Below, in pieces: positions 26,977 through 35,189 of a DNA stretch of 64,000 bases. Every line of letters begins with the position of its first letter. Positions within the stretch are counted from its first letter, which is position 1. The notes beneath the pieces are model-generated. The model worked only from the letters and a program-made list of their open reading frames with translations. It was not told where the DNA came from and did no database searches. This stretch comes from Acidobacteria bacterium 13_1_20CM_3_53_8 (lineage in GTDB: Bacteria; Acidobacteriota; Blastocatellia; Pyrinomonadales; Pyrinomonadaceae): assembly GCA_001920415.1 (NCBI GenBank), contig MNJR01000051.1:31531-95530 (forward strand), read 5' to 3'. The position numbers were made by a program, and so were the translations under genes.

Positions 26977-27285
26977 ATGGTCTCTGTGCGAAGCGCTTTC
27001 ATCACTACAAACGGGTCAGTACCGCCTGCGGTAGCGGGCGGGTCGTTGTCGCTGTGCGACTTGCTTGCTATCTCAAAACGCTACCCGCCCGCTACCGCAG
27101 GCGGTACTGACTCGATGCTTTCTGCCAGTGAATCACCAAAGCGCGAAGGGGAAGAAGATGCTCTCGAAAAAGCTGCGCGCAAAGAACGCGAGTACGTTAA
27201 GGCGCGTTTGCACGAAGAGTTGAAGCGCGAGCCTACGGAAGATGAAGTGAACGAATGGCTGCGCGAACAGACGGAAGGATATTGA
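26977..27285 (+). CDS. Small protein with a REP element translated in frame
   Basis: A 102-aa protein. AAAGGAG about eleven bases before ATG 26977 fixes the start. Residues about 14-45 (SVPPAVAGG ... PPATAGGTD) are encoded entirely by REP copy 3. The remainder (EKAARKEREYVKARLHEELK then EPTEDEVNEWLREQ) is a charged helical domain that looks like the original protein. The palindrome therefore inserted near the N-terminus without breaking the frame, as Rickettsia palindromic elements do in their host genes. Function is unknown. Confidence 0.6.
   Translation: MVSVRSAFITTNGSVPPAVAGGSLSLCDLLAISKRYPPATAGGTDSMLSASESPKREGEEDALEKAARKEREYVKARLHEELKREPTEDEVNEWLREQTEGY
27015..27111. repeat. REP-like palindrome, copy 3 (inside a gene)
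   Basis: GTCAGTACCGCCTGCGGTAG at the left and its complement at the right enclose a loop of about 39 bases. It lies inside the preceding small CDS and is translated. Confidence 0.88.
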
Positions 27286-27394
27286 AAAGGTAAAAGTAAA
27301 AAGGCAAAAGTAAAAAGTTAGGACAAAAGCACTTTTAATAAAAAGAATGGTTTCAGCCTTCCTTTTGCCTTTTTACTTTTACCTTTTGCCTTTG
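27284..27394. repeat. Heptamer palindrome (GTAAAAG/GCAAAAG)
   Basis: Arms are of GTAAAAG, TAAAAAG and GCAAAAG units. It lies exactly between the stop of the small CDS (27285) and the stop of the reverse-strand BON gene (27396), so both convergent genes end on it. Confidence 0.85.
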
Positions 27395-27395
27395 A

Positions 27396-28016
27396 CTATT
27401 GCGAGGGGGTGACAGCAATCTCGTTATCAATTGCCTTCACGCCTTTGACACTTCTCACCAGCCGCTCGGCCTGTTGCTTCAATGCATCGGACGAGACTGT
27501 TCCGGTCAGCGTAACTTTCCCGTCAATCACAATTGCGGTCAGCCCCAGTTGTCCTAGCGTCTGATCCTGCGAAAGCTTGCGATCAAGCGCAGTCTGAATC
27601 GCCGAGTCGTCCGTTCCATTCGTAGCGCTTGTCCCTGAAGTTGTCGTCGAAGACGAGGTTGCCGGTGGTGCGACGACAATGGGCGCAGGCTGCGTTGTCG
27701 GCGGAGCCTGCACTATCACTGGCTGTTGCTGTGGCAAAGGCGCGGGCGGTTGAATTACGACCGGCTGCTGCGCCGCTGGCTGCGGGTTAACGGGCTGCGT
27801 TGTGCTTACAGTAGTCGTGTCCTGCCGACCGTTCATCAAAAATAGAAACAGGATGGTGCATAGCGCGACCGTAGCAACGACTATGGCCGCGACCACTCCC
27901 GTAGAGATTCCGTTACGCTCAGGCGCGCGGTCGTAGTGGCTGTGAACCTCTTCGCGCCGCGCCGTTGGCGTCTCGACAACAATACGACTCCTTTTCTGTC
28001 CTTCATCGTAAGCCAT
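27396..28016 (-). CDS. Membrane-anchored BON-domain protein
   Basis: A 206-aa protein. Residues about 1-35 are cytoplasmic and basic. A membrane helix (GVVAAIVVATVALCTILFLF) follows, then a Pro/Gln/Val-rich linker of about 80 residues that may span the cell envelope. A C-terminal BON domain (LDRKLSQDQTLGQLGLTAIV then GKVTLTGTVSS) ends the chain. BON domains bind lipids or peptidoglycan-associated partners. ATG 28016 has GGAGAG upstream. It probably attaches to or monitors the outer membrane; the exact role is unknown. Confidence 0.8.
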   Translation of the reverse strand: MAYDEGQKRSRIVVETPTARREEVHSHYDRAPERNGISTGVVAAIVVATVALCTILFLFLMNGRQDTTTVSTTQPVNPQPAAQQPVVIQPPAPLPQQQPVIVQAPPTTQPAPIVVAPPATSSSTTTSGTSATNGTDDSAIQTALDRKLSQDQTLGQLGLTAIVIDGKVTLTGTVSSDALKQQAERLVRSVKGVKAIDNEIAVTPSQ

Positions 28017-28140
28017 AAATTTTTCTCTCCTGCGAGTAAGAAACTTTTTAATCAGGCGCGCGAGCGCTAATGCGATTGAAGAAAAGGTGGCCGTACTCCT
28101 GGCCGACCACCCTTACTTTCGTACGAACCAGCTTGCCCGG

Positions 28141-28536
28141 CTAGTAACGACGCCTGTAGTGGCGGCTCTTCTTCGTGTAGATGTAGGAGCCTACAGCGCC
28201 TGTGGCAGCGCCAATGGCCGCGCCGCGACCGTGACCGCCTACGCCAGCGCCCAGAAGCGCGCCGCTTGCAACAGTCCCAATCCTGCGGTTGCTACGTTTG
28301 AAGTGACGACGCGCCGCCCCTCTGTTCATAGCATAAAGTCCGGCAGCGCCAGCGCCTATGGCCGCGCCTCTGCCGTGACCAATCGCCGCGCCTGCCAGAG
28401 CGCCACCGCCAACAATCGCGGCAGTGCGCGCCTTACGCCCGAAGCGCGAGCGGTGACGACGATCCTGCGCAGAAACGGGCACAAGGCTAGTGACGAAGAG
28501 CACCAGACAGAGCAGTAATAAAGCAAATTTTCTCAT
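28141..28536 (-). CDS. Secreted glycine-zipper protein
   Basis: A 131-aa protein with a signal peptide (MRKFALLLLCLVLFVTSLVP then VSAQ). Two glycine-zipper blocks (IVGGGALAGAAIGHGRGAAIG and a second similar block) could insert in membranes, as in YmgG/17-kDa antigen-like proteins. Basic Arg/His/Tyr-rich segments flank each block. AAGGAG lies just upstream of ATG 28536. The two zipper blocks share GHGRGAAIGA, suggesting an internal duplication. It is oriented with the BON gene and may be co-regulated. Confidence 0.75.
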   Translation of the reverse strand: MRKFALLLLCLVLFVTSLVPVSAQDRRHRSRFGRKARTAAIVGGGALAGAAIGHGRGAAIGAGAAGLYAMNRGAARRHFKRSNRRIGTVASGALLGAGVGGHGRGAAIGAATGAVGSYIYTKKSRHYRRRY

Positions 28537-28748
28537 CGTTCATTCTCCTTCAAGATTGATCTCGTCCTGAAATCGTATTCTGGGAGAGAGCCTATCTCAT
28601 ACCGAATGAGAATTGAGCAAATGTTATTCCGCACAATATGAAAAAGACGGGGCAGGAAAAACCCGTAATTATCAGAGCTTTATGCAATGGTCGGCGCATT
28701 CGCCCAGAAAGCGCAAGCGCACGATTCAAGAATCGTCGCGTATGTATT
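28537..28748. other. Intergenic region without gene
   Basis: No ORF or RNA is supported. It holds the reverse-strand promoter region of the glycine-zipper gene and a small inverted repeat (CGATTCAAGAATCG near 28722). Confidence 0.4.
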
Positions 28749-28857
28749 TAAGGCAAAAGGTAAAAGTAAAAAGGCAAAAGTGAGGGGAAGCCAATCTTTT
28801 AATTAAAAGTGGTTTCCGCCTTCCTTTTGCCTTTTTACTTTTACCTTTTGCCTTTCT
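28749..28857. repeat. Heptamer palindrome (GTAAAAG/GGCAAAA)
   Basis: Same unit type as at 27284 and 31491, with a short internal inverted repeat (CTTTTAATTAAAAG) in the loop. Its right arm runs directly into the TATAAT of the next gene. Confidence 0.85.
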
Positions 28858-28863
28858 TATAAT
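28858..28863 (+). promoter_or_regulatory. -10 box giving a probable leaderless transcript
   Basis: TATAAT ends seven bases before ATG 28871, so transcription should start at or next to the start codon. No ribosome-binding site exists in that gap. The palindrome arm (TTTACTTTTACC) occupies the -35 position. Confidence 0.55.
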
Positions 28864-28870
28864 CGTTCGC

Positions 28871-29815
28871 ATGACGACGGCGATCATTCATCATCCAGTT
28901 TTCTTCGATCACGATACAGGCTCAGGCCACCCGGAAACTCCGCAACGTTACGCGGTCATTCTTGACGCTCTGCGCAAAGACGCAGAGCTTTGGCCCAAAC
29001 TTCTTGAGATTGAGGCTGGCGTTGCTCCGCGCGGCGACGTGCAGTCGTGCCACTCTTCACAGATGTACAAGACGGTGGAGCGCGCCGTGAGCGAAGGGCT
29101 AGGCTTCCTTGATGCGGACACGACCGTCAGCTTGCGCTCGCTCGAAGCAGCGCTCAGGTGCGCGGGCGGCGCGTGCCGCGCAGTTGATGCCGTGATGAAA
29201 GGCGAGGCGCAAAACGCTTTTCTTCCGCTCAGACCTCCCGGTCATCATGCGACCGCAGACCGTTCTATGGGATTTTGTCTCTTCAACAACGTGGCGGTCG
29301 CGGCTCGTTACGCGCAGAGGAATTATCCAGAGATCGAGCGTGTCGCAGTAGTTGATTGGGACGTGCATCACGGCAACGGGACACAGGGGATTTTTTATGA
29401 CGACCCATCGGTCTTCTTCTTCTCTATGCACCAGTACCCTTGGTATCCGGGCACAGGTTCCAGGGGCGAAACGGGCACTGGGCGCGGTCGCGGTTTCACA
29501 TTGAATGTGCCTGTGCGCGCAGCGACCAGAGCAAATGATCAGCGGCGCATGTTCGATGCGGCGTTAGAAGAGATTGAGACGAAATTCAGACCTGACTTCA
29601 TCTTCATCTCTGCCGGCTTCGATGCGCACGAGGGCGACCCGTTGGGCCAACTCAGGCTCGAAGATGAAGACTTCGTATTGATGACCCGCGTTGTTAAAGA
29701 GTGGGCGGCACGCGCCTGCGAGGGCCGAATCGTCTCATGCCTCGAAGGTGGCTACAACTTGAGCACATTGGGCCAAACGGTTCGCGCGCACGTGGCGGAA
29801 TTGAGTAAGAAGTAA
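28871..29815 (+). CDS. Histone deacetylase-like amidohydrolase
   Basis: A 314-aa Zn-dependent deacetylase of the HDAC/acetylpolyamine amidohydrolase superfamily. Catalytic His125-His126 lie in RPPGHHATADRSMGFC. Zinc ligands Asp164 and His166 lie in VDWDVHHGNGTQ, and the third Asp in SAGFDAHEGDPLG. Substrate is probably an acetylated lysine or polyamine in the cytoplasm. All catalytic residues are present. The stop TAA lies in the first unit of the following AGTAAGC palindrome. The gene may be translated from a leaderless mRNA. Confidence 0.93.
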   Translation: MTTAIIHHPVFFDHDTGSGHPETPQRYAVILDALRKDAELWPKLLEIEAGVAPRGDVQSCHSSQMYKTVERAVSEGLGFLDADTTVSLRSLEAALRCAGGACRAVDAVMKGEAQNAFLPLRPPGHHATADRSMGFCLFNNVAVAARYAQRNYPEIERVAVVDWDVHHGNGTQGIFYDDPSVFFFSMHQYPWYPGTGSRGETGTGRGRGFTLNVPVRAATRANDQRRMFDAALEEIETKFRPDFIFISAGFDAHEGDPLGQLRLEDEDFVLMTRVVKEWAARACEGRIVSCLEGGYNLSTLGQTVRAHVAELSKK

Positions 29816-29940
29816 GCAGTGAGCAGTAGGGAAGAGGTTAAGAGGCTTGCTGTCTTTAATCTTATCTCTTAACCGCGAATGCTCAACAAATCTACTGCTT
29901 ACTGCTCACTGCTTACCGCTTACTTCTTACTGCTCACTTC
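29804..29940. repeat. Heptamer palindrome (GTGAGCA/GTAAGCA)
   Basis: GTAAGCA and GTGAGCA units at the left, and TGCTTAC/TGCTCAC units at the right. An inner stem (GAGGTTAAGAGG/CTTAACC) fills the loop. Confidence 0.8.
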
Positions 29941-30040
29941 CCAAAATATTTGTGCCATTGGGTGAACGTAAGGTAAACTCTGAGGCGTTCAAAAGGTTTC
30001 AGGGGCTGATGCATCGCGCCCGAAGCATTTTGAGTTGAAA

Positions 30041-30095
30041 GGCTTTCGGCCTACTTCCTCATAAGGTAAAGGTTCAAAGACCGAAAGCTTGTAGA
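30041..30095. repeat. Inverted repeat before the zinc-ribbon gene
   Basis: GGCTTTCGGCC and GACCGAAAGCTT are imperfect complements about 30 bases apart. It could be a weak terminator or a leader hairpin. Nothing else is supported in 29941-30177. Confidence 0.4.
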
Positions 30096-30177
30096 GACCT
30101 AGCGGGCATCATTAGGCCTGCAAGTGAAAATGGAGCGCTCGCCTTCGGGCGTCGCGCGTCAATCAGGGGAGAAAATT

Positions 30178-30471
30178 ATGCCGGATCGGGAGATAACATG
30201 CACGGAGTGCGGGACGCCCTTTACCTTCACCGAGCGCGAGCAGGATTTTTACAGAGAGAAAAACTTGAGCGAGCCGCGTCGCTGCAAAGCATGTCGCGAC
30301 GCGCGACGAGCGAACTTCAGCGGCGGAGGCGGAGGGGGCGGCGAACGCCAGCGTTACGAGATAACCTGCGATAAATGCGGCAAACAGGACAGCGTGCCAT
30401 TCAAGCCGTCTAGCGGCAGGGCTGTTCTCTGCGGCGAATGCTTCGGCGCCATGCGCTCGCAGCATCAATAG
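30178..30471 (+). CDS. Double zinc-ribbon protein, paralogue
   Basis: A 97-aa paralogue of the gene at 13425. Modules are CTECGTPFTF...CKAC and CDKCGKQDSVPF...CGEC, joined by a Gly-rich linker (GGGGGGG). AGGGGAGA precedes ATG 30178. The VPF(K/Y)PS(S/Q)GR segment is shared with the paralogue and identifies the family. Function is unknown. Confidence 0.75.
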   Translation: MPDREITCTECGTPFTFTEREQDFYREKNLSEPRRCKACRDARRANFSGGGGGGGERQRYEITCDKCGKQDSVPFKPSSGRAVLCGECFGAMRSQHQ

Positions 30472-30579
30472 CTGCAAAGCCAGGCTTCCTGAAATTTTCC
30501 GTGCCGTGGCGGCGAACAAAACAGCCGCCCCTGCCGTATAGGCCAGAGAGAAGACGCGCCGAACGCATCAGCATTCGAT

Positions 30580-30620
30580 GAGGAGAGGAGATAAAACTCT
30601 TCTCCTCCTGTTTTTATTTT
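30580..30620 (+). terminator. Intrinsic terminator after the zinc-ribbon gene
   Basis: GAGGAGAGGAG pairs with CTCTTCTCCTC across a six-base loop, then CTGTTTTTATTTTA. The next start codon is only four bases after this U-tract. Confidence 0.8.
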
Positions 30621-30623
30621 AGG

Positions 30624-31418
30624 ATGAGCTACGAAACTATCCAATTCGAGATGCACAGGACCGTTGGGCTAGTCACGCTCAATCGTCCCGCGCAATTGAA
30701 CGCGCTCAGCCTAACGGTCGCGCACGAGTTTCGCGCAGCGTTTTCTGAAGCTAGAGAGAGCGGCGCGCGCTCAATCGTCATCACGGGCGCGGGGCGCGCG
30801 TTCTCTGCCGGAGGCGACCTGCGCGATATGCAGAGAATGGCCGAGACGGAAGGCAATGTAGGAGCTTTCTTCGACGAGCCGCTGAAACTTCTGCACGAGT
30901 GCGTTCTGCTAATCAGAAGGACGCCGCTTCCAGTTATAGCCGCAGTTAACGGCATTGCTTCCGGCGGAGGCTGCAATCTGGCGTTAGCATGCGACCTGGT
31001 CGTAGCTTGCGAAAGCGCGCGATTCAATCAGGCGTTCATCAAGATTGGTCTCACGCCCGATTGCGGCGGCACGTTCATGCTTCCTCGTCTAGTGGGGATG
31101 CACCGCGCAGCAGAGCTTATGATGACGGGCGACATGGTTGATGCTCGGCGCGCTTATGAGATGGGAATGATTAATCGCGTCGTAGCGGATGATGATTTGA
31201 TGAATGAAGCGCTCGCAATGGCAGCGAAACTGGCCGAAGCGCCAACCGCATCAATCGGTCGCATCAAGTGGTTGCTGGACGCTAGCGCTACAAGCGACTT
31301 CGCGGCACAACTCGATCTTGAACACAAGGCGCAGGTTCAATCGGGACAATCACAGGATTTCAAAGAGGGCGTCGCAGCCTTTTTAGAGAAACGGCCACCA
31401 AAGTTTGTAGGAGGGTGA
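30624..31418 (+). CDS. Enoyl-CoA hydratase/isomerase family protein
   Basis: A 264-aa crotonase-fold enzyme. The oxyanion-hole segments are SAGGDLRDM and NGIASGGGCNLALACDLVVA, and the sequence continues with FIKIGLTPDCGGTFMLPRLVG. The Gly-rich 'ASGGGCN' and 'TPDCGGT' segments resemble PaaG-type isomerases as well as hydratases, so the exact reaction on the acyl-CoA is open. Glu residues typical of hydratases are not evident at both positions, which favours isomerase or a related activity. The start lies at the foot of a terminator, with no proper ribosome-binding site. Confidence 0.88.
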   Translation: MSYETIQFEMHRTVGLVTLNRPAQLNALSLTVAHEFRAAFSEARESGARSIVITGAGRAFSAGGDLRDMQRMAETEGNVGAFFDEPLKLLHECVLLIRRTPLPVIAAVNGIASGGGCNLALACDLVVACESARFNQAFIKIGLTPDCGGTFMLPRLVGMHRAAELMMTGDMVDARRAYEMGMINRVVADDDLMNEALAMAAKLAEAPTASIGRIKWLLDASATSDFAAQLDLEHKAQVQSGQSQDFKEGVAAFLEKRPPKFVGG

Positions 31419-31448
31419 AACCGCTTCTGAAGCTTTCCGAAAAGGCTG

Positions 31449-31490
31449 CGAGCCGCTTGGATGATGAATCCGGCGGCTCGAATTATTTTA
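31449..31490 (+). terminator. Terminator after the enoyl-CoA hydratase gene
   Basis: CGAGCCGC/GCGGCTCG, with TTGGAT/ATCCGG extending the stem, followed by AATTATTTT. Confidence 0.75.
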
Positions 31491-31590
31491 AGTCAAAAGG
31501 TAAAAGTAAAAAGGCAAAAGTGAAGACAAAGCATTAAGGAGCATCTGAATTCCTCCGCACTTTTGCCTTTTGCCTTTTTACTTTTGACTT
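31491..31590. repeat. Heptamer palindrome (GTAAAAG/GCAAAAG)
   Basis: The left arm uses GTAAAAG, TAAAAAG and GCAAAAG, and the right arm is the complement, ending about 16 bases before the MFS pseudogene start. Confidence 0.85.
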
Positions 31591-31606
31591 TCTTCGGGGT
31601 GAGGCA

Positions 31607-32897
31607 ATGGCAACGCTGACATACATGCAGGTGCTTAGGGGAAATCGCACGTTCCGGCGTTTGTGGTTGGGGCAGGTGGTTTCGGAACTTGGTAACTGGT
31701 TCAACTTCATAGCCGGTCTGGGCCTTGTGCGTGCGGTCTCGGCAAGCGCGCCGGAGGCTACGGCCATAATGCTCATGTGCCGTCTTGCGCCGTTCGCGCT
31801 TATCTCGCCCATAGCGGGAGCATTCGCGGATCGCTGGTCGCGCCGCACTGTCATGCTCGTGACAGACCTTGCGCGCGTTGGTGTGGCGCTGGGGTTCCTG
31901 CTGGTCAGAGGGCCGGAGGATTTGTGGATAGCCTATGGCTGCAACGTCGCGCTCACTATCTTGGGCACCTTCTTTGAGGCGTCGAAGAACGCGGCCACGC
32001 CGAACATAGTGGGCGACGAAGGCTTGCTGGCCGGAAACGCGCGGGTGGGCGTCTGCGCGCTTCGGCTATCACACGGCATTCGTCATCAACTCGATCTCGT
32101 TTCTGGTCTCGGCTTATTCCGTATGGCTAGTGCCTGAGCGAGAGACCAGGCAGGAAAAGAGAGAAAGAGAAGCTCCGCAAGCTGCGCTCTGGCGAGACGT
32201 GCGCGAGGGCTGGTCTTACATTTTTGGAAATTCGTTGGTCGCAGCGATCATAGGAGTGAACATACTGTGGGCTACGGGCGGCGGCGCAGTGAACCTTATA
32301 ACGGATCGCTTAGGCGGACTGGTCTTCGCCGGAGGTCAGAGCGGTATGAAGCCTGACGCTGCGGTCGCTGCGCTCTATGCTGCGGCGGGCGCTGGCTTAT
32401 TTCTGGGGATGATGCTCGCGCGTCGCGTAGGCTCGCACGTAGAACTACATCGTGCGACGGTTCCGTTCATAGGCTGGACGCTCATAACGCAAGGCATCTT
32501 CTTCGCGCTGATGGGCGTGATGCCGACACTGTGGCTCGCGTGCGTGATGGCGTTCGTGTCGCGCGTGGTCATAGGAGTGGAGTTCGCCTATCAGGAGACG
32601 CTGATAATGCGCCTCGTGCCGGACAACTTGCGCGGGCGCGTGTCAACGATGGATCGCTCAATGGAGTTTATGGTGTGGACGCTTTCGACTGCCATAGCGG
32701 GCTGGTCGCTGCACTTGATAACTCCTCGCACGCTCACCTTCGTCTGCGGTCTTCTATCCGCAAGTTCAGGAGTCGTCTGGCTTGTGGTCTTCGCGTCGCG
32801 TTTATTGAAACTGCCCGCGAAGATCGGAAGGGTTGAGGGTAAAGAAGAGCAGGACGAGACTCTGCTGGCTTCGGCAGGAGAAGAACTTCAAGTATGA
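31607..32897 (+). pseudogene. MFS transporter broken by an internal deletion and frameshift
   Basis: The first frame (31607 to about 32050) starts MATLTYMQVLRGNRTFRRLW and follows the MFS_3 fold to GDEGLLAGNA. The reading then loses homology. The other frame resumes at ARFGYHTAFVINSISFLVSA near 32066 and continues to 32897 with LRGRVSTMDRSMEF. Relatives of this family have about 20 more residues between GNA and the ARFGY-like motif. The best reading is a deletion of roughly 50-70 bp with loss of frame. An assembly error is the main alternative. If the second part is translated alone from GTG 32130 it would lack half the transporter. Confidence 0.7.
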
Positions 32898-33071
32898 AGC
32901 GACACGGGAAAGAACAGACGCGGAGACGCGGGCGAAGAAGGCAAAAGGCAAAAGTAAAAAGGTAAAAGTTAGGGGAAGCCAATCTTTTAATTAAAAGCGG
33001 TTTCAGCCTACCTTTTGCCTTTTACCTTTTACCTTTTTACTTTCTTCGCCCGTGTCTCCGCGTCTGTTCTT
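32898..33071. repeat. Nested palindrome: GACGCGG outer arms, GGCAAAA heptamer core
   Basis: The outer arms GAACAGACGCGGAGACGCGG and CCGTGTCTCCGCGTCTGTTC are near-perfect complements. Inside lies a GGCAAAA/GTAAAAA palindrome with the same loop (CTTTTAATTAAAAG) as the copy at 28749. Confidence 0.85.
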
Positions 33072-33084
33072 AATCCTTGCTCTT

Positions 33085-34044
33085 CTACGCCACGATGATT
33101 GAAGCGCGCAAGCCCGTCAATTCGGAAAAATCTTTCGTGTAGATGGCTTCGACTTTGCGTATTTGGCCGACGCATTCTGCTATCTCGCTTGATGTGATGA
33201 AGCCGTCTTCGGTGTGGGCTATGGCCCATGTGGGGATGTGCGCGGCGGTTTGAAGAAGCTCTTCTACGAATCGAAGGTATTGCTGCTTGGTGGCGACAGA
33301 CGCGCCCAGTCGTCCTGCTAGCGCGCGTTCAGCTTCGTCCCAGAAATCATCTCCGCCGCGCACCCATTCTTCGCGCCATGAGAGCAACGGGCTGCGCGAG
33401 CGAAGCGGAAGGTTTGTGGTGCGCGCCAGCCGTAGGAACAGAAGGTCTGCGTGCTGCTCTGCGGTGAAGGAGCGTGCGTCGCGGTTCGCGGCGGTGTTTA
33501 GTTGCGAGTTGTTGACGGGCGACGGATGGCTCTCCCACGCACGGCGGAAAACTTCTGAAAGCGCCAGCGGCTCGCGCAAACTCCGTGTCTCATCATCAAA
33601 CGATAGAACGTAATCACCAACGACCATTCCTATAGAGAGCGCCATCGCACGCAAAAACGATGCGTCGCCCGTAGTCCCTTCCAGATTCAAGATGTTCAGC
33701 CGCAGGTTGTCGAACCACCAAGCATCTGTCTCCGTGAACCACTTTCTGAGCGTAGGGTTGCTCAACTCGTCGCGCGGAACATAAAGGTCTTCCAGCAGTC
33801 TCTCAAGATTCTCTTCCGTCAAGCGCTCAGAGTTGTTTTCAATAAAAGCTCTGGCTCGCGTGTAAGCCCACTCGGCCTGGTCGTTCGAGGCTACGCGCGC
33901 GTCCCAGCGCTTCAGGTAAAGTCCCAACTCAGGCTCGCCAGTAAAAGGCATGACAACGGAGCGGAACTTCACGCGCCGCAGGACGCTCAACTCGAACGCT
34001 AGCCATCCATGAGTTACCGTGCCTGAGCCGTTCGGCGAGATCAT
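33085..34044 (-). CDS. Conserved hypothetical protein
   Basis: A 319-aa soluble protein of no recognised family. It starts at MISPNGSGTVTHG (34044), 25 bases after the stop of the HD-domain gene; the longer frame to 34245 would overlap that gene and was rejected. Trp- and Arg-rich segments (LTETDAWWFDN-like, WREEWVRGGDDFWDEAE) and a mostly helical middle are visible, with no signal peptide and no membrane helix. Likely operon partner of the HD protein, so a signalling role is possible but unproven. Confidence 0.6.
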   Translation of the reverse strand: MISPNGSGTVTHGWLAFELSVLRRVKFRSVVMPFTGEPELGLYLKRWDARVASNDQAEWAYTRARAFIENNSERLTEENLERLLEDLYVPRDELSNPTLRKWFTETDAWWFDNLRLNILNLEGTTGDASFLRAMALSIGMVVGDYVLSFDDETRSLREPLALSEVFRRAWESHPSPVNNSQLNTAANRDARSFTAEQHADLLFLRLARTTNLPLRSRSPLLSWREEWVRGGDDFWDEAERALAGRLGASVATKQQYLRFVEELLQTAAHIPTWAIAHTEDGFITSSEIAECVGQIRKVEAIYTKDFSELTGLRASIIVA

Positions 34045-34069
34045 CGTTTGCGTAGTCTGTGGTCTGTAT

Positions 34070-34780
34070 TCAGAAGCCAAAAATTTTCCCCGTTCCAAAA
34101 TTATCAACCTGTTCGGATTGTTCCCGCTCCGTTGCGCTTCGTTCATGCTCCGCCTTATTCGTCTCCTCAAGAGGTGCGAAGGAGTCAAGCTCAGGGAAAT
34201 GTTCCAGCGAGAGAAAGGCGCGCACCACGCGCGGGTCGAATTCAAGACCAGCCCATGCGGTCAGATGCTTTCGCGCCTCTTGCGAAGTGCGCGCTGGCCT
34301 GAATGGGCGCGAGTCCGTGAGCGCCGCGTAAGAATCGGCCACACGCAGTATTCGCGCGGCGAGCGGAATCTGTTCATGGCGCAACGCGTCTGGGTAGCCC
34401 GTGCCGTTCCACCATTCCTGATGCCAGCGCACTAGAAGCTGCGCGCCGCGATCCGCGCCGGAGCGTGCCGCCTCCTGCTCGCCAATCACAGGATGTCGCA
34501 TCAAGTCTATTCGCTCCTCTTCGTTGAGCGAGCCTGCGCGACCTATGTAATCGCGGTTCATAGAAACTTCGCCCAGGTCATGAGCGAGCGCGGCCACTTT
34601 CAGCGACGAGCGGTCGTGCTGCGCCAGATGAAAGAGCTTTGCAATCTCGTCAGCTATGCGTGCGATGCGCGCGGCGTGCGCGTTCGCGTAGGCTTCAAAC
34701 TCATCTGCGGATGAAGCCAGCCGCGCGAACATCTCGCCAGTTGCGCGCTCGCCGGATGTGAAATCAAGTTTGAGCATCAT
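34070..34780 (-). CDS. HD-domain phosphohydrolase (HD-GYP-like)
   Basis: A 236-aa protein. The metal-binding HD motif is AHDLGEVSMNRDYIGRAGSL. The second signature HQEWWNGTGYPDAL matches HD-GYP (usual HHExWDGxGYP) with Gln and Asn substitutions. The downstream IPLAARILRVADSYAALTD is also typical. The family hydrolyses c-di-GMP, but the substitutions at metal-ligand positions make catalytic activity uncertain. A PilZ protein elsewhere in the window shows that c-di-GMP signalling is present. It is followed after 25 bases by a co-directional hypothetical gene. Confidence 0.8.
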   Translation of the reverse strand: MMLKLDFTSGERATGEMFARLASSADEFEAYANAHAARIARIADEIAKLFHLAQHDRSSLKVAALAHDLGEVSMNRDYIGRAGSLNEEERIDLMRHPVIGEQEAARSGADRGAQLLVRWHQEWWNGTGYPDALRHEQIPLAARILRVADSYAALTDSRPFRPARTSQEARKHLTAWAGLEFDPRVVRAFLSLEHFPELDSFAPLEETNKAEHERSATEREQSEQVDNFGTGKIFGF

Positions 34781-34874
34781 GCGGTGGTCAGTAGAATTTT
34801 CTAAACTTTCAGCGTCAAGTGTTTTAATTCAGAAGCGACGATTATTAGCTCATCTTACATGAAATTTGAGTTTC

Positions 34875-35086
34875 AGCCCGCGCAAGCGGGCGACAGTATA
34901 AAGCCCAGTGCGTTAGCGCTGGGAAACAGATAGTAATAGAGATTATCTAAGCCCGCGAGAGCGGGCGACAGCCTGTAGCAATTCTAGGGCTGTTGCTATC
35001 TTCGATAGCTCGCTCTTCATTATTTCTCTCATTCCAACCCAGCGCTAACGCACTGGGCTTTATACTGTCGCCCGCTTGCGCGGGCT
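34875..35086. repeat. Large perfect palindrome with 49-bp arms (REP-like)
   Basis: The left arm 34875-34923 and right arm 35038-35086 are perfect complements. Each contains two small hairpins (GCCCGCGCAAGCGGGC and CCCAGTGCGTTAGCGCTGGG). The 114-base centre has a further GCCCGCGAGAGCGGGC hairpin. No gene is seen in 34781-35189. Confidence 0.9.
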
Positions 35087-35189
35087 TTAGACGGTCGCTG
35101 TCTAAAGACGGCTTAATGAATTCTCATCGCGTATGATGAGTTATTAAACCTCTTCATGCTGTCCGCTGTCCACTGACTGCTTCTTCTTA

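Noticed and set aside
28087..28518. Forward ORF opposite the glycine-zipper gene
   Set aside because: Mirror frame of a low-complexity gene; the reverse strand has the signal peptide and ribosome site.
34044..34245. Longer N-terminus of the hypothetical gene at 33085
   Set aside because: It overlaps the coding end of the HD gene by about 175 bases; MISPNG at 34044 fits the operon spacing.
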